Below are positions 1 through 5,232 of a DNA stretch of 8,443 nt, one piece after another. Both the position numbers and the translations under genes were made by a program. A model generated the notes under the pieces. The model had not been told where the DNA came from. It saw nothing but the letters and a program-made list of their open reading frames with translations, and did not search any database. Source of the DNA: Actinomycetes bacterium (GTDB lineage: Bacteria > Actinomycetota > Thermoleophilia > RBG-16-64-13); NCBI GenBank assembly GCA_021815245.1, contig JAKAHF010000066.1, forward strand, positions 1 through 8,443, written 5' to 3'. Numbering within the stretch: the first letter of the stretch is position 1; each line of letters opens with the position of its first letter.

Positions 1-105
1 CTCGACGGTGAACGCGATGGCTCCAAAGATCAGCGCGGCGATCGTCAGTACCAGGATTCCAACAAGGGACGGCACACCCCTGGGAATCCAGCGTCGTCCA
101 GTCAT
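1..105 (-). CDS. N-terminus of a small membrane-anchored protein (truncated by window edge)
   Basis: An ATG at 105-103 on the minus strand opens 35 codons that run off the left edge without a stop. A purine-rich GAGGGTGGG ribosome binding site lies just upstream. The peptide begins MTGRRWIPRG and continues as one hydrophobic segment (about residues 11-33, rich in V, L, I, A and G). The short basic N-terminus followed by a membrane helix fits an N-in membrane anchor or an uncleaved signal peptide. The rest of the protein is outside the window, so no function can be given. It is divergent from the lipoprotein gene at 344 and has its own plausible promoter at 146-174. Confidence 0.6.
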   Translation of the reverse strand, partial: MTGRRWIPRGVPSLVGILVLTIAALIFGAIAFTVE

Positions 106-125
106 GTCCCACCCTCACGATACTG

Positions 126-147
126 GTTCTGCTACGCAGAGTAGAAC
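126..147. repeat. Inverted repeat in divergent intergenic region (operator candidate)
   Basis: GTTCTGCT (126-133) and AGTAGAAC (140-147) form an 8-bp dyad with a 6-base centre and one G-T mismatch. It overlaps the -10 box and start region of the candidate minus-strand promoter, where a repressor would bind. It could instead fold as an RNA stem-loop in the 5' leader. No regulator gene is visible in the window. Confidence 0.4.
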
Positions 148-174
148 ACTACCACCATGCATGCAGTGAAGCAA
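146..174 (-). promoter_or_regulatory. Candidate sigma70-type promoter for the leftmost minus-strand gene
   Basis: Read on the minus strand, TTGCTT (174-169) and TAGTGT (151-146) are separated by 17 bases. This resembles a -35/-10 pair and would start transcription near 139, about 35 bases upstream of the ATG at 105. The -10 end and the start point fall in the inverted repeat at 126-147. The call rests on similarity to the consensus alone. Confidence 0.35.
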
Positions 175-286
175 CGGCTGCGTAGAGATCGCCGGTGCAC
201 GTATGCGGGCCTTGTGCCCTTGCCCCTATGAACCCACCGCGACTTCTCGATCTTGTCCTGCTTCGTCGCCCGCAGTCCTGGCCGGC

Positions 287-292
287 TATGAT
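287..292 (+). promoter_or_regulatory. Possible -10 element for the lipoprotein gene
   Basis: TATGAT lies 51 bases upstream of the ATG at 344 and matches five of six bases of the sigma70 -10 consensus. No convincing -35 sits 16-18 bases further upstream, so this is only a weak candidate. I see no gene on either strand in the rest of 106-343. Confidence 0.2.
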
Positions 293-343
293 GGCTGCGA
301 TGCGAAAGGCCTTGACTCACGAGGCCAACACAGGGGGATCGCA

Positions 344-916
344 ATGAGTGACGACACCTCGCGAGGAGCACGGAGCCCTCTCGGCCGCTGCGTTGCCATC
401 GTGCTTGCGGCTATGATCAGCCTCCCCAGCGTTGGCTGCGGCGGCCCGGCCAATCCGACATCGACAACATCGGGCGCGCAGCTATCCATCGAGCAGCCTG
501 CGGACTTCGGCTTCGTGGCAGCCTACGGCGCCTATGGGAAGAACGAGATCGACACCTTCGAGGGCACGTTCAAGAAAGACATCATCAGCCAATCGAAGCC
601 CAATCCGACAGTGCAAATGCGCCTCACCGAGAAGGAACTCGCCAGTCTCTATCAAGACCTGCGCGCCATGCGCATCCTCGACTACCCCTCGAACATGGAC
701 TCGACCAACACCGGCATCACTGCGAGTACTCCCATATCCTATCGGCTGGACATCCTCGCGGGCGGCGTGAGGAAATCCATCTACTGGGAGCACGGGGAGT
801 TCGGCGGAACTGAGCAAGCGAGGGCGCTTCTGGCGTGGTTCGAGAAGCTCCGGGCCATGATCGAAGCCAAGGCTGAATACCAGCGGATGCCGCCGCTCGA
901 GGGTGGATACGCCTAG
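344..916 (+). CDS. Putative secreted lipoprotein of unknown function
   Basis: A 190-residue protein starts at the ATG at 344, preceded by AGGGGGAT at 332-339 with ideal spacing. The frame is open further upstream to 203, but that extension has no comparable site and would place the signal peptide in the middle of the protein. The N-terminus has Arg7, Arg10 and Arg15, then a hydrophobic stretch (about 17-28) and a lipobox-like SVGC ending at Cys32. It should therefore be exported, cleaved and lipid-anchored at Cys32. The mature part (33-190) is soluble and mixed alpha/beta, with a helix-rich patch LTEKELASLYQDLRAMRI near residues 101-118 and a charged C-terminus. I do not recognise the family. 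It looks like a chromosomal gene rather than a phage gene. Confidence 0.75.
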   Translation: MSDDTSRGARSPLGRCVAIVLAAMISLPSVGCGGPANPTSTTSGAQLSIEQPADFGFVAAYGAYGKNEIDTFEGTFKKDIISQSKPNPTVQMRLTEKELASLYQDLRAMRILDYPSNMDSTNTGITASTPISYRLDILAGGVRKSIYWEHGEFGGTEQARALLAWFEKLRAMIEAKAEYQRMPPLEGGYA

Positions 917-983
917 AAGCGGTCGCTACCTAGAAGACCTTGCCCCCGATGATAGAGACCGTTGAACTGGTGGGCCGGTGCGG

Positions 984-1000
984 CCGTTCCTCCGGAGCGG
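984..1000 (+). terminator. Stem-loop downstream of the lipoprotein gene
   Basis: CCGTTCC (984-990) and GGAGCGG (994-1000) form a 7-bp stem with one G-T pair and a 3-base loop, 68 bases after the stop at 916. There is no T-tract after it. It could be a weak terminator or attenuator between the lipoprotein and the two-gene unit starting at 1196, but it may be chance. Confidence 0.25.
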
Positions 1001-1050
1001 ACGTGAGGTGGCGGGACCCGGACTTGAAGTATCTGCCGACATGAATCGGT

Positions 1051-1080
1051 TTGCAGGGTTTTCTCTGGTCGGTGTATGAC
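1051..1080 (+). promoter_or_regulatory. Weak promoter candidate for the PIN two-gene unit
   Basis: TTGCAG (1051-1056) and TATGAC (1075-1080) are 18 bases apart. A transcript from here would have a leader of about 110 bases before the TTG at 1196. The -10 match is imperfect. The whole 917-1195 gap otherwise holds no supported gene. Confidence 0.22.
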
Positions 1081-1195
1081 GATGCAGCAGCGGCCGGAGC
1101 GGCAGACAAGAAGGATAGGCGGGGTCTTGCGCGAAACCCTGGTCTGGCGCATGATGTGAAAAGCTCGTTCGGCCACGGAGCGAGCGGGGGAGACA

Positions 1196-1996
1196 TTGGA
1201 CGAGCCGTACCTCATCACTCTGGAGTTCAAAGGCCCCGTCGACGCCGACGGGCATATCCAGTTGGGCGACCTCGTTCACTTCCTACAGGCAATGCTCAAC
1301 ACGGTGCGCCAGGCCGATCGCGAGGCCACCGGCGGTCACAGCGTCCAGGTCAGAATCGTCGGATTGAGCCATGCGAGCCCGTACGTGGTGACCGCCCAGC
1401 TCCTGGCGAGCGACCCCAAGCGGGACGAACGCGAGAAGGTCATGACTGGCATCGGCCGGGTTCGCAACCTGATCGAGAGACCCGAGGAAAAGCCGGATGT
1501 GCCCTACAGCGTGCTCGAGGCTTTCGAGGACTTGACAGCTCAGATCGGCAAGGCTGTGCCGGACGCCACGTTGACCGTCGGCAACAACGTCATCCCCCTC
1601 TCCCCTGCGCTGCGCCAACAGATCAGCCTGGCGCTTGCCCCCGTAACGAGTGCGATCGGCTCCATTGAGGGAAGACTGGAGTCCATCAACATCCACGGGG
1701 GCGCCAACGTCTTCAACATCTACCCGACGATCGGACCATCCAAGGTCAAATGCCGCTTCCCCAAGCGGATGGAGGAAGAGGCGACGACGGCCGTCGGGAA
1801 GCATGTCCGCGTGCACGGGATCACGCGCTATCGCTCCGGAGCGCGGTTTCCCAATGAAGTAGACGTGACGCATATCGAGGCACTCAAGCCGAATGATGAG
1901 CTGCCGACCTTGGGTAGCCTCCACGGGGCCTGCCCCGACGACTCCAGAGAACCATCCGAGGACGCGGTACGTAGGGCCAGGAATGGCTGGACCTAA
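1196..1996 (+). CDS. Partner protein of a PIN-domain toxin (putative non-canonical antitoxin)
   Basis: A 266-residue protein starts at a TTG (1196) just after a GGGGGAG ribosome binding site (1186-1192). The next in-frame starts would remove the conserved-looking MDEPYLITLEFKG start. The N-terminal half (1-160) is mixed alpha/beta. The C-terminal half looks beta-rich, possibly a small barrel, with HGGANVFNIYP (167-177), VKCRFP (184-189), VGKHVRVHG (200-208), FPNEVDV (218-224) and NDELPTLGSLHG (233-244). It ends in a basic helix, SEDAVRRARNGW. From memory, proteins with this C-terminal pattern often precede PIN-domain genes; this was not checked by search. The reading frame overlaps the PIN gene by 14 bases. 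It has no obvious ribbon-helix-helix, AbrB or HTH domain, so its role as an antitoxin is inferred from context only. Confidence 0.7.
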   Translation: MDEPYLITLEFKGPVDADGHIQLGDLVHFLQAMLNTVRQADREATGGHSVQVRIVGLSHASPYVVTAQLLASDPKRDEREKVMTGIGRVRNLIERPEEKPDVPYSVLEAFEDLTAQIGKAVPDATLTVGNNVIPLSPALRQQISLALAPVTSAIGSIEGRLESINIHGGANVFNIYPTIGPSKVKCRFPKRMEEEATTAVGKHVRVHGITRYRSGARFPNEVDVTHIEALKPNDELPTLGSLHGACPDDSREPSEDAVRRARNGWT

Positions 1997-2516
1997 GTCG
2001 ACCTTCTATTGGGACACGTGCGTCTTCCTCGCCTGGATCCGAAATGAGATCCGTCCTGCCGGGGAGATGGAGGGCGTCCGAGAGTACGTCGACCAGATCG
2101 ATACGGGCAAAGCATCCCTGGTGACGTCAGTGATCACCATCTCCGAGATGCTTGAGTGTAGGATTGAGCAGGCGGCCGCGGCGGAGTTCCGTCGTGTGAT
2201 GGACCGATCCAACGTGCTGCTCGTGGATGTCACCTATCCGATCGCCGAGCTCGCCAGCGTCATCCGCAACTACTATCAGCTTCTCGACGATCGCGACGGC
2301 CAAGGTAAGATCGCGACTCCCGATGCCATACACCTCGCCACGGCGATAGTCTACGAGTGCAGCGAGTTCAACACCTTCGACGACGGCAAGAAGGACAAAG
2401 ACGCTCGCAGTCTCCTTGGACTGGGAACCGGCGTCGCTGATCATCCGCTTTTGGTTCGGAAGCCAGCGGCACGACCCAAGCCGGCGGTGACGCAGCTCGA
2501 GCTGACGGCTCAGTAG
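1983..2516 (+). CDS. PIN-domain ribonuclease (VapC-like toxin candidate)
   Basis: This 177-residue protein starts at the ATG at 1983, with AGGG six bases upstream, overlapping the end of the preceding gene. An earlier in-frame ATG at 1893 adds a sequence unlike the family and lies deep in that gene. The PIN acid residues are in order and well spaced: Asp11 in YWDTCVFLAW, Glu55 in ITISEML, Asp114 in TPDAIHLATA and Asp133 in NTFDDG. PIN proteins are metal-dependent RNases, and in VapBC modules they cut tRNA or rRNA until the antitoxin blocks them. The length is somewhat above that of a typical 130-150 residue VapC, because of a C-terminal tail after about residue 150 that is rich in Pro, Lys and Ala. 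Overlap and coupling with the 1196 gene support a toxin with its inhibitor made first. A housekeeping RNA-processing role is possible. Confidence 0.85.
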   Translation: MAGPKSTFYWDTCVFLAWIRNEIRPAGEMEGVREYVDQIDTGKASLVTSVITISEMLECRIEQAAAAEFRRVMDRSNVLLVDVTYPIAELASVIRNYYQLLDDRDGQGKIATPDAIHLATAIVYECSEFNTFDDGKKDKDARSLLGLGTGVADHPLLVRKPAARPKPAVTQLELTAQ

Positions 2517-2565
2517 CCTGCTGGCCCATCTGGATTCCGGGAGCACCTTCCTCCAACGCATGAAG

Positions 2566-2602
2566 GCCCCTCCCCCGCGCGGGCGAGACGCAGGAGAGGG
2601 GC
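2566..2602. terminator. Bidirectional terminator-like hairpin between PIN gene and tRNA
   Basis: GCCCCTC (2566-2572) pairs perfectly with GAGGGGC (2596-2602). The loop contains a second palindrome, CCCGCGCGGG (2574-2583). It sits between the PIN stop (2516) and the 3' end of the minus-strand tRNA (2626), so it would serve both convergent transcripts. There is no long T-tract, as is common for hairpin terminators in high-GC bacteria. Confidence 0.45.
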
Positions 2603-2625
2603 AGCAAGGAGGGAGTGGGAACAGG

Positions 2626-2699
2626 TGGCGGATCTCGGATTCGAACCGAGGACCTCGAGCTTATGAGGCTCGCGAGCTGGGCCGCTGCTCCAATCCGCT
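2626..2699 (-). tRNA. tRNA-Met (anticodon CAT), initiator-like
   Basis: The minus strand folds into a complete 74-nt cloverleaf without encoded CCA (the next bases are CCT). The acceptor stem GCGGAT/ATCCGC (2-7/66-71) is perfect, but position 1 (A) and position 72 (C) cannot pair. The D-stem is GAGC/GCTC, so it has A11:U24. The anticodon stem is CGAGC/GCTCG with loop CTCATAA. The T-arm is CTCGG-TTCGAAT-CCGAG. An unpaired 1-72 and A11:U24 are hallmarks of bacterial initiator tRNA. However, the three consecutive G-C pairs expected at 29-31/39-41 are replaced by AGC/GCT. It is in the same direction as the phage late genes and 116 bases after the last of them, so it may be a phage tRNA made by read-through. 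A host gene next to an integration site is the alternative. CAT could also be an Ile2 tRNA, but the D-stem argues against that. Confidence 0.88.
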
Positions 2700-2703
2700 A
2701 CGT

Positions 2704-2733
2704 GCCCGCCTCGGTGTCTGTCCCGTGGCGGGC
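2704..2733. repeat. Stem-loop directly upstream of the tRNA
   Basis: GCCCGCC (2704-2710) and GGCGGGC (2727-2733) pair perfectly. After a T-T mismatch, three more pairs (CGG 2712-2714 with CCG 2723-2725) close an 8-base loop. It ends four bases before the mature 5' end of the tRNA. It could guide tRNA processing, end the late transcript, or be part of an attachment region. Confidence 0.45.
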
Positions 2734-2740
2734 TGGATGC

Positions 2741-2755
2741 TGACTCGATGAGTCA
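2741..2755. repeat. Perfect 6-bp inverted repeat with 3-base centre
   Basis: TGACTC (2741-2746) and GAGTCA (2750-2755) flank GAT. It is the middle member of three consecutive dyads between the tRNA and the end of the lysis cassette. It could be a protein binding site or a short stem-loop. Confidence 0.4.
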
Positions 2756-2772
2756 AGAGGCGTTCGGCCTCT
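2756..2772. terminator. Stem-loop downstream of the holin-like gene (late-operon terminator candidate)
   Basis: AGAGGC (2756-2761) and GCCTCT (2767-2772) pair perfectly around a 5-base loop, 43 bases after the holin-like stop on the minus strand. It abuts the dyad at 2741-2755. On the minus strand it is followed by only a short TTGA, so termination would be inefficient, which would allow read-through into the tRNA. Confidence 0.35.
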
Positions 2773-2815
2773 AGGGATGAACGAGTAGGATGATCTGTCT
2801 AGCCTCAGCCGGGCA

Positions 2816-3235
2816 TTACTTCCTCTGCACGGTCGTCGAGGCCGCGCCACCGAACTGATCGTACAGCCATTGTTTGAGGCCGGGAACGTTGTTAACTACG
2901 AGGTAGAAGGTGGTCTGGGCCGCGCCGAAGCAGGCGAGCACAATGACCCAGACATCACCGTTCCAGTTGCCAGCGACGTAGGTGGTGACGGCACCGATTA
3001 CGGCCGCCAGTACGAACGCGACGAGGGCCTTCTGCCACTTGGCCCAGGACCTTCGCACCAGAAGCCCGGTGACGAAGGGCACGGCCACGCTGACGAGCAA
3101 GGCCCAAAGCTGGTTCGCCTCGACGCTCACCGCTCCGTCGTCCGAGGCCGCGAGGGCCACCGGAGCGACGAGCAGCGTGAGCGCCATGACGAGCACCAGC
3201 ACGATCAGGCCGAACACAAGGACGCGACGTTTCAA
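2816..3235 (-). CDS. Multi-pass membrane protein, holin candidate
   Basis: A 139-residue protein starts at a TTG (3235-3233). The start is fixed by AAGGAGG at 3243-3249, seven bases upstream, and by a TTGA overlap with the preceding gene. Residues 1-29 form a long signal peptide or first membrane helix ending in a cleavage-like ALA. Three further hydrophobic segments follow at about 43-60, 70-88 and 95-114, with the basic loop RRSWAKWQK (61-69) between the second and third. The C-terminus is short and polar. Size, helices and position as the last gene of a lysis cassette fit a holin, which opens the cytoplasmic membrane for endolysins at a set time. No sequence family is recognised, so the function rests on topology and context. 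An exported N-terminus is unusual for a holin, though a few phage holins have one. Confidence 0.72.
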   Translation of the reverse strand: MKRRVLVFGLIVLVLVMALTLLVAPVALAASDDGAVSVEANQLWALLVSVAVPFVTGLLVRRSWAKWQKALVAFVLAAVIGAVTTYVAGNWNGDVWVIVLACFGAAQTTFYLVVNNVPGLKQWLYDQFGGAASTTVQRK

Positions 3236-3423
3236 CTGGGTACCTCCTTCTGCGGTGGTTGCACGTCGACGGGCCCGAGGGCCCGAAGGAACCTGGACTG
3301 AAAGATCGGACAGACTGCCTCGAGGTAGTTGAGGCGGCAGGTCACACAGGAGCGCCGGCCGAAGCGCCAGCGCAGGCGTCGATGTAGCCGACAGGGCGCG
3401 AAGATGTCACCACAGGTAGCCAT
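3232..3423 (-). CDS. Small cysteine-rich protein in the lysis cassette
   Basis: A 63-residue protein starts at the ATG at 3423, inside the last codons of the lysozyme-like gene (17-base overlap). Its TGA overlaps the TTG of the holin-like gene by four bases. Perfect packing between two well supported genes and about three quarters G/C at third codon positions argue that it is real, although its own ribosome binding site is weak and translation probably depends on coupling. It has five cysteines: Cys4, Cys11, the CVTC pair (27 and 30) and Cys38. His14 and a very basic patch (12-26, mostly Arg) sit between them. This could be a small zinc-binding fold, but the spacing matches no family I know. 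The last codons carry the Shine-Dalgarno of the next gene. Confidence 0.58.
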   Translation of the reverse strand: MATCGDIFAPCRLHRRLRWRFGRRSCVTCRLNYLEAVCPIFQSRFLRALGPVDVQPPQKEVPS

Positions 3424-4003
3424 TGGTCCGAGCGATCGTCGTCACCCTCGCGTCGATCGTGCGGAGCTCAGCCACATACGACCAGTAGCCGGGCACCTCG
3501 GCGCCGTAGTAGACCGCGGCAAACGCGGGCGCCCAGTCGGTCGATCGGAAGCACTGCCGGTAGTAGCCGGGGTTGCTCATGGGCCCGAGCTTGAGGTACC
3601 GCCCGAGCGCCATCATGCCGGTGCGCATGTCGGGGAAACTCCACCACTCGACGCCGCGCACGGTGACGTGACCAGAGGCGAGCTCGGAGACGCGGACGCC
3701 ACCCACGCCGTAGCGGAGACAACCATAGTTGAAGTGGTCGACGAGCTCGCCGCCTAGCTCGGGGTCGCCCATCGACGTCTCGGCGCCGACGATCGCGAGC
3801 GTGACGTTGGTCGGGATCCCGTACCAGCGCCACACGTTCTGCACCATCTCGCCGGAGATCTCCGAGTCGTGCGGCCCGAGGATCTCCACGTCCATCATGA
3901 CTGCGGGCGTCACGTACCGGCCGGCTGAGGCTGCTCCCCCAAAGACAAGAAAGGCCGCGATCGACGCGGCCACCAAGAGCAGGATGAGGCGTCGGCGCCT
4001 CAC
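3407..4003 (-). CDS. Secreted lysozyme/glucosaminidase-like peptidoglycan hydrolase
   Basis: The start is a GTG (4003) eight bases after AGGAG (4012-4016); it overlaps the stop of the amidase gene as GTGA. The 198-residue product has an Arg-rich N-terminus and a hydrophobic core ending in GGAASA (about residue 27), a cleavable signal peptide. The mature part has the pattern of the lysozyme-like glucosaminidase/transglycosylase fold: IPTNVTLAIVGAETSMGDPELGG with Glu75 in the place of the catalytic acid, followed by FNYGCLRYG (91-99). Further on it has aromatic-rich segments WWSFPDM and YYRQCF. Enzymes of this fold cut the sugar backbone of peptidoglycan. With its own signal peptide it would reach the wall by the Sec route without a holin. 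Distance from known families is large, so the bond cut is uncertain; a virion-associated or structural role is possible. Confidence 0.68.
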   Translation of the reverse strand: MRRRRLILLLVAASIAAFLVFGGAASAGRYVTPAVMMDVEILGPHDSEISGEMVQNVWRWYGIPTNVTLAIVGAETSMGDPELGGELVDHFNYGCLRYGVGGVRVSELASGHVTVRGVEWWSFPDMRTGMMALGRYLKLGPMSNPGYYRQCFRSTDWAPAFAAVYYGAEVPGYWSYVAELRTIDARVTTIARTNGYLW

Positions 4004-4713
4004 AACTTCAGCTCCTTCCGCCTATTAGCCACTGCCTCCTCTTTGGCTCTCCTCATCTCGGCCACAACGTCTTCGTGGCCGTCGATCTTGGCCTCGAGGA
4101 TCCTCACGTCAAAGGAGCGCGCGTACTCGCTGAGCACGAGCTGGCGAAGCATCTTGTCTTGTTCAGGGGTCATGTCTTGCTCTCCCTCCCAGGCCGCGTA
4201 CACTTCGGCCTTGATCTTGTTCCACGGCTCCGTCGGGTCGATCTTCCGGCCAGGCGCCACGATTGAGTGCTCGGTGAGCACGTTTCGCCAGTAAGGCTCG
4301 CCCCGATAGGCCGCCTGGATATCGGCGAGCAACCCCTTGAGCGCGTCCAGCTGCACCCGTGGGTACTGCTGACCTTGCCGGTGCTGGATCTCGATCCCGA
4401 TGAGCACGCGCGAGACGCCGCTCTGCCCGTCCAGGTAGCTCTTGCCAGCGTGGTAGGTGTACCAGGCCTTCCCCGGCTTCCAAGGCGCGTAGGCCCGGAT
4501 CTCCCCGTCGGAGTAGATCGCGAAGTGCACCGAGACGGTCGTGTAGTGCGGTCGGCCGTCAACTATGCCGTCGTAGCGGCGGCAGTTGATGAACAAATCG
4601 TCAAGGCTGCTTTTACTCCCGCCCTCCGTCGTGTGTAGGAGCACACCCCAGGGCTTGATGGGCGAGAGGCTCGCGGCCCACTTCTTACAGGGGCCGCGCT
4701 CGATGATGATCAT
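4000..4713 (-). CDS. N-acetylmuramoyl-L-alanine amidase endolysin (Amidase_2)
   Basis: The likely start is the ATG at 4713, five bases after a GGGGGG tract and fused to the upstream stop as TGATG. A GTG three bases earlier is too close to that site. The 237-residue product has a classic Amidase_2/T7-lysozyme domain (about 20-170). GVLLHTTEGG carries the first zinc ligand His27. HFAIYSDGEI, TYHAGKS (His88) and IGIEIQ (Glu108) follow. LTEHSIVAPGRKIDP carries His149, Lys157 and Asp159, the second and third ligands and the conserved Lys. The enzyme cuts the bond between MurNAc and L-Ala of the stem peptide. The C-terminal 55 residues are charged and helical, likely a coiled coil for assembly or targeting rather than a standard wall-binding repeat. 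There is no signal peptide, so it should need a holin. It is the best supported lysis gene here. Confidence 0.93.
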   Translation of the reverse strand: MIIIERGPCKKWAASLSPIKPWGVLLHTTEGGSKSSLDDLFINCRRYDGIVDGRPHYTTVSVHFAIYSDGEIRAYAPWKPGKAWYTYHAGKSYLDGQSGVSRVLIGIEIQHRQGQQYPRVQLDALKGLLADIQAAYRGEPYWRNVLTEHSIVAPGRKIDPTEPWNKIKAEVYAAWEGEQDMTPEQDKMLRQLVLSEYARSFDVRILEAKIDGHEDVVAEMRRAKEEAVANRRKELKL

Positions 4714-5048
4714 CACTTCCCCCCGAACTCAGCGACCAGCATCGCCGTCCGGTTGCAGTTCCGGCAGCGCCCATTCTCTGGATCGATATCAGCCCACGGG
4801 CACCGGCCCATGACCATCCGGGTCAAGAGGTCTACCTGGCCTTTGAGCTCATGCACCAGTTTTGTCTGCTGCTCGTCCTTCGCCTCGAGGAGCTTGGTTC
4901 GGTCCTCGAGCGCCTGGATGTATTTCTCGCGCTCTTCGGCAGTCTTGGCCTTGTACTTGGAGCGCGCCACGGCCAGCGCCCCGCCGAACGCCCCCGCTAT
5001 CCCGATGACGTACCCGATGATGGCCGCCCACAACGGCAAGTCGATCAC
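4713..5048 (-). CDS. Membrane-anchored coiled-coil protein with C-terminal cysteine motif
   Basis: The start is a GTG (5048) after GAGGGGG (5054-5060), overlapping the previous stop as GTGA. The 111-residue product has one N-terminal membrane helix rich in Gly and Ala (about 7-28), then a long charged helix (about 30-80) likely to form a coiled coil. A short C-terminal module has Cys83, Cys95 and Cys98 in CPWADIDPENGRCRNC, perhaps a three-cysteine zinc site or a disulphide. One helix plus coiled coil resembles spanin-like or XhlA-like phage lysis proteins, but no lipobox or wall-binding motif is seen. Placement directly before the amidase suggests holin, holin-regulator or spanin-like work. 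The family is not recognised. Confidence 0.7.
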   Translation of the reverse strand: MIDLPLWAAIIGYVIGIAGAFGGALAVARSKYKAKTAEEREKYIQALEDRTKLLEAKDEQQTKLVHELKGQVDLLTRMVMGRCPWADIDPENGRCRNCNRTAMLVAEFGGK

Positions 5049-5227
5049 AGAATCCCCCTCTTCCTCAGCGCGTCGGGTGTATGGGCGAGTGCAGCAATCT
5101 CCCCCGTGGTGGCGAACCTCCGGCTGTAGACGTACCGCCAGCCGGCCTCACACAGCGGCCCACGGAACACCGCCGCGAGCAAAATGCAGAGAAGCGCAGC
5201 GAGCGTGCTACGGTTTGTGGTGCGCAA
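5045..5227 (-). CDS. Small single-helix membrane peptide, first gene of lysis cassette
   Basis: A 60-residue peptide starts at a TTG (5227), six bases after a GGGGG Shine-Dalgarno (5234-5238) in a repeated leader element. A different frame with a TTG at 5247 lacks this site and does not join the next gene. Residues 1-8 are polar and basic, about 9-20 form a hydrophobic segment TLAALLCILLAAVF, and the rest is soluble with the aromatic GWRYVYSRRF (29-38). Its stop overlaps the GTG of the next gene by four bases. Size and place suggest a small holin or holin partner, but there is no family match and the hydrophobic stretch is short. Confidence 0.62.
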   Translation of the reverse strand: MRTTNRSTLAALLCILLAAVFRGPLCEAGWRYVYSRRFATTGEIAALAHTPDALRKRGIL

Positions 5228-5232
5228 GGATC

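Noticed and set aside
203..343. Longer start for the lipoprotein gene at 203
   Set aside because: No ribosome binding site there, and the added residues would precede the signal peptide. The ATG at 344 has AGGGGGAT and a proper lipoprotein leader.
1051..1668. Plus-strand frame of 205 codons overlapping the partner gene in another frame
   Set aside because: Low-complexity Arg/Gly/Ala protein typical of an out-of-frame reading. The 1196 frame has coherent hydrophobic and charged periodicity.
1283..1924. Open minus-strand frame of 213 codons opposite the PIN partner gene
   Set aside because: It is antisense to a well supported gene, has no good ribosome binding site, and its protein looks like a frame shadow from GC-rich codons.
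1893..1982. Earlier ATG for the PIN gene
   Set aside because: It adds a Pro/Arg-rich stretch unlike PIN proteins and lies deep in the upstream gene. The ATG at 1983 has AGGG at good spacing and starts just before the first PIN strand.
2870..3332. Plus-strand frames opposite the holin-like gene
   Set aside because: Shadow frames; their products are His/Asp/Arg-rich or Ser/Thr/Arg-rich with no ribosome binding site.
4714..4716. GTG as the start of the amidase
   Set aside because: Only two bases from the G tract; the ATG at 4713 has a five-base spacing and a TGATG junction. The protein differs by one residue only.
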